Origin: Curtobacterium sp. MCBA15_009
Lineage (GTDB): Bacteria > Actinomycetota > Actinomycetes > Actinomycetales > Microbacteriaceae
Direction: 5' to 3'
DNA: 64,000 bases
Assembly (NCBI RefSeq): GCF_001864895.1
Contig: NZ_MJGO01000037.1
Coordinates: forward strand, 356,759 to 420,758
Shown here: in pieces, positions 62,564-64,000 of the stretch
Layout of the letters: the number at the start of each line of letters is the position of its first letter
How positions within the stretch are numbered: the stretch's first letter is position 1
Translations under genes and position numbers: made by a program
Notes under the pieces: generated by a model
Told to the model about the DNA's origin: nothing
The model's input: the letters and a program-made list of their open reading frames with translations, nothing else
Database searches by the model: none

Positions 62564-63421
62564 TCAGAAGGCCGCGAGGGCGTCGCGGAGCATGTCGTGC
62601 CCCTGCGCCTCGAAGTCCTCGTCGCCCACCGCGTGTGCCCAGACCGCGGTGCCGACGGCCTCGCGGAGCTGCAGCAGACGCCACTGCTCCGGGTCGCGCG
62701 GATCGCGGCCGTAGCCCGCCAGGAACGCGGCCTCGAGCACGGGGTCGTGCTGCCAGTGGTGCACCGCGAGCCGGGTGAGGTCGGCCGTCGCCGGCCGCCA
62801 GGCGAAGCGCCCGAAGTCGATCGCCCGCAGGTGCCCGTCGTCGACGACCCAGTTGCGGGGGTGCCAGTCGCCGTGCGTCGGGACGAGCGGCTCGACGACA
62901 CCGCCGCCGGGGCGCTCGCCGAGGACCGCGCGGACCCGGTCGACCGTCCCCGGGGCGATGCGGTGCGGGGCGTCGAGCGCCGCCACCGCCTTCGCGTGCT
63001 CGCGGACCCGGTGGTCGGGGTCGTGCCGGGTGCCCTGGTCGTGCAGCCGGCGCAGCAGCACGCCCGCCTGCCGGTGCACGTCCGGGTCGGTGGCGTCGGG
63101 GGTGTCCAGTGCCAGGTGCCCCGGGACGCGCGTGACCACGAGCACGCGGTGCTCCTGGTCGACCGCGACGAGGGCGTTGGTGTCCCCGGTCGCGAGCAGG
63201 GGACCCGTCCAGTGCCGGTGCGCCTCGAGTTCCCGGGGGAAGTGCGTGTTGTCCGGACCGCAGGCCTTGACCGTGTAGGCACGCCCCTCGGCGACGACGT
63301 GCAGGACGATCGTGTCGAGGAGGCCCCAGGAGTCGTCGCCGACCACCTCGGCCCCCGGGAGCACGGCGCGCACGAACGCCGCCTGCTGGTCGTCGAGTCC
63401 GGTCCGCCCCCACTGCACCAC
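62564..63421 (-). CDS. APH-family phosphotransferase
   Basis: Kinase-fold enzyme of the aminoglycoside/choline phosphotransferase family; the substrate cannot be assigned. About 285 residues if the GTG at 63421 is used (GTG 63418 is equivalent; an earlier in-frame GTG exists). The catalytic loop is VPTHGDWHPRNWVVDDG (HxDxxxxN) and the metal-binding block IDFGRFAWRPATADL. A Lys in AYTVKACGPDN corresponds to the ATP-binding lysine. Confidence 0.85.
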   Translation of the reverse strand: MVQWGRTGLDDQQAAFVRAVLPGAEVVGDDSWGLLDTIVLHVVAEGRAYTVKACGPDNTHFPRELEAHRHWTGPLLATGDTNALVAVDQEHRVLVVTRVPGHLALDTPDATDPDVHRQAGVLLRRLHDQGTRHDPDHRVREHAKAVAALDAPHRIAPGTVDRVRAVLGERPGGGVVEPLVPTHGDWHPRNWVVDDGHLRAIDFGRFAWRPATADLTRLAVHHWQHDPVLEAAFLAGYGRDPRDPEQWRLLQLREAVGTAVWAHAVGDEDFEAQGHDMLRDALAAF

Positions 63422-63550
63422 GGCACCGTACCCGACGTCCGGGCAGCGGACCGGCCGTTCTGGGGGCTTGTCGGGTCCACGGCCGCTCCGCACACTGTTG
63501 CAGTCCTCCGCTGCCGGGGTGGGGGCTCCTCCCGCGCCGGAAGGGACACC

Positions 63551-64000
63551 ATGCGCGCTTCGACCACCACCGTGGGCGCCGTCGTGCTCGGGTCCCTGCT
63601 GACGGCGGTCGTCGCCGTGCCGGGGACGGCGAGCACCTGGGACGTCGGAGCGGTGCGGGCGGCCGTGCCGTGCCACGGTGCCGACCTGTCGGTGCACGAC
63701 CTCGCGAGCGGCTGCGACGTCGACGGCGGGACGCTCCGGCTCGACGACGGCCGGACGTTCGCCGTGCCGCCGACCGGTGTCCGCGTGGCCGCCGACCCGG
63801 TGGCCGCCGCCGACGTCGACCCCAGTGACGTCGTGGTCGCCAACCGCGGTCGTGCCGGGGTCGCCGTCCTGGTCGACGACGTCTGGCAGGGGTCGCCGAC
63901 CGCCGTCCGACAGGAACGCGCGGCCGTCCAGCGGCGGACGCTCGTCGCCACGCTCGGCACCCCGGGGGCGGCGCCCGGCACCACCACCACGGCGAGCTGC
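63551..64000 (+). CDS. secreted protein, 5' part (cut by window edge)
   Basis: Open from the ATG at 63551 to the right edge (150 codons). It begins MRASTTTVGAVVLGSLLTAV, a typical Sec signal peptide with probable cleavage near ASTWD. The visible mature part is Val/Ala/Asp-rich with several cysteines and no recognised domain. GAAGGGA lies before the start. Divergent from the APH-like gene. Confidence 0.6.
   Translation, partial: MRASTTTVGAVVLGSLLTAVVAVPGTASTWDVGAVRAAVPCHGADLSVHDLASGCDVDGGTLRLDDGRTFAVPPTGVRVAADPVAAADVDPSDVVVANRGRAGVAVLVDDVWQGSPTAVRQERAAVQRRTLVATLGTPGAAPGTTTTASC

Noticed and set aside
63422-63697. Longer N-terminus for the APH-like protein
   Set aside because: The extension lies antisense to the signal-peptide gene at 63551 and is not family-like.

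Overview
The window is high-GC DNA from the replication-origin region of an actinobacterium. The conserved order rpmH-dnaA-oriC-dnaN-gnd-recF-DUF721-gyrB-gyrA, followed by ppiA-like, rhomboid, crgA, pabA/trpG and pknB-pknA-pbpA-rodA-pstP-fhaB-fhaA, matches the order known around the Mycobacterium tuberculosis origin. The gene style (single-chain EssC-like ATPase, cysteine-free S18, GH16/GH55 glucanases) suggests Microbacteriaceae, possibly Curtobacterium. The genus is an inference from protein character and gene order, not from a database match.

Layout. Positions 1-412 hold the 5' part of dnaB (minus strand), with a DnaA-box cluster upstream. Positions 939-12202 hold a compact minus-strand type VII secretion (T7SS) island between dnaB and rplI, genes that are normally close neighbours. 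It contains one long EssC-like ATPase, three uncharacterised companions, and two tandem copies of a three-gene substrate cassette (WXG100-like 97 aa, helical 103 aa, large T7SS_signal-type 474 aa). Positions 12448-14182 are rplI-rpsR-ssb-rpsF. Positions 14417-21505 are cca, a DUF6049-MurJ open reading frame without an intervening stop, trxB and trxA. Positions 21659-23977 hold an aminotransferase and a Ddl-like ATP-grasp enzyme.

Positions 23978-25455 form a 1.5 kb stretch with no convincing gene and two parS sites. It is followed by the minus-strand operon parA-parB and rpmH-rnpA-yidD-yidC-jag-rsmG, with a third parS site upstream of parA. dnaA starts at 30936, oriC lies at 32391-32797, and the plus-strand replication and topology genes run to 42167. 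tRNA-Ile and tRNA-Ala follow. A second gene-flanked DnaA-box cluster lies between the rhomboid gene and crgA (about 45212-45402). From 55789 back to 46578 runs the cell-wall/cell-shape signalling operon fhaA-fhaB-pstP-rodA-pbpA-pknA-pknB. After tRNA-Leu the window changes to accessory genes: a secreted GH16/GH55-like beta-1,3-glucanase pair, a VOC protein, two short-chain dehydrogenases, an XRE/MmyB-type regulator, an APH-like kinase, and the start of a secreted protein at the right edge.

How it fits together: replication initiation (dnaA, dnaN, oriC, dnaB, gyrAB), origin segregation (parAB and parS), membrane-protein insertion (yidC/yidD), and peptidoglycan growth with its Ser/Thr phospho-signalling are clustered here as in other actinobacteria. 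The main accessory novelty is the T7SS island with its duplicated cassettes. Smaller points of interest are the MurJ fusion, two GGAAT-N18-GTT promoter matches in front of trxB and trxA, the satellite DnaA-box clusters, and a repetitive tail on RecF.
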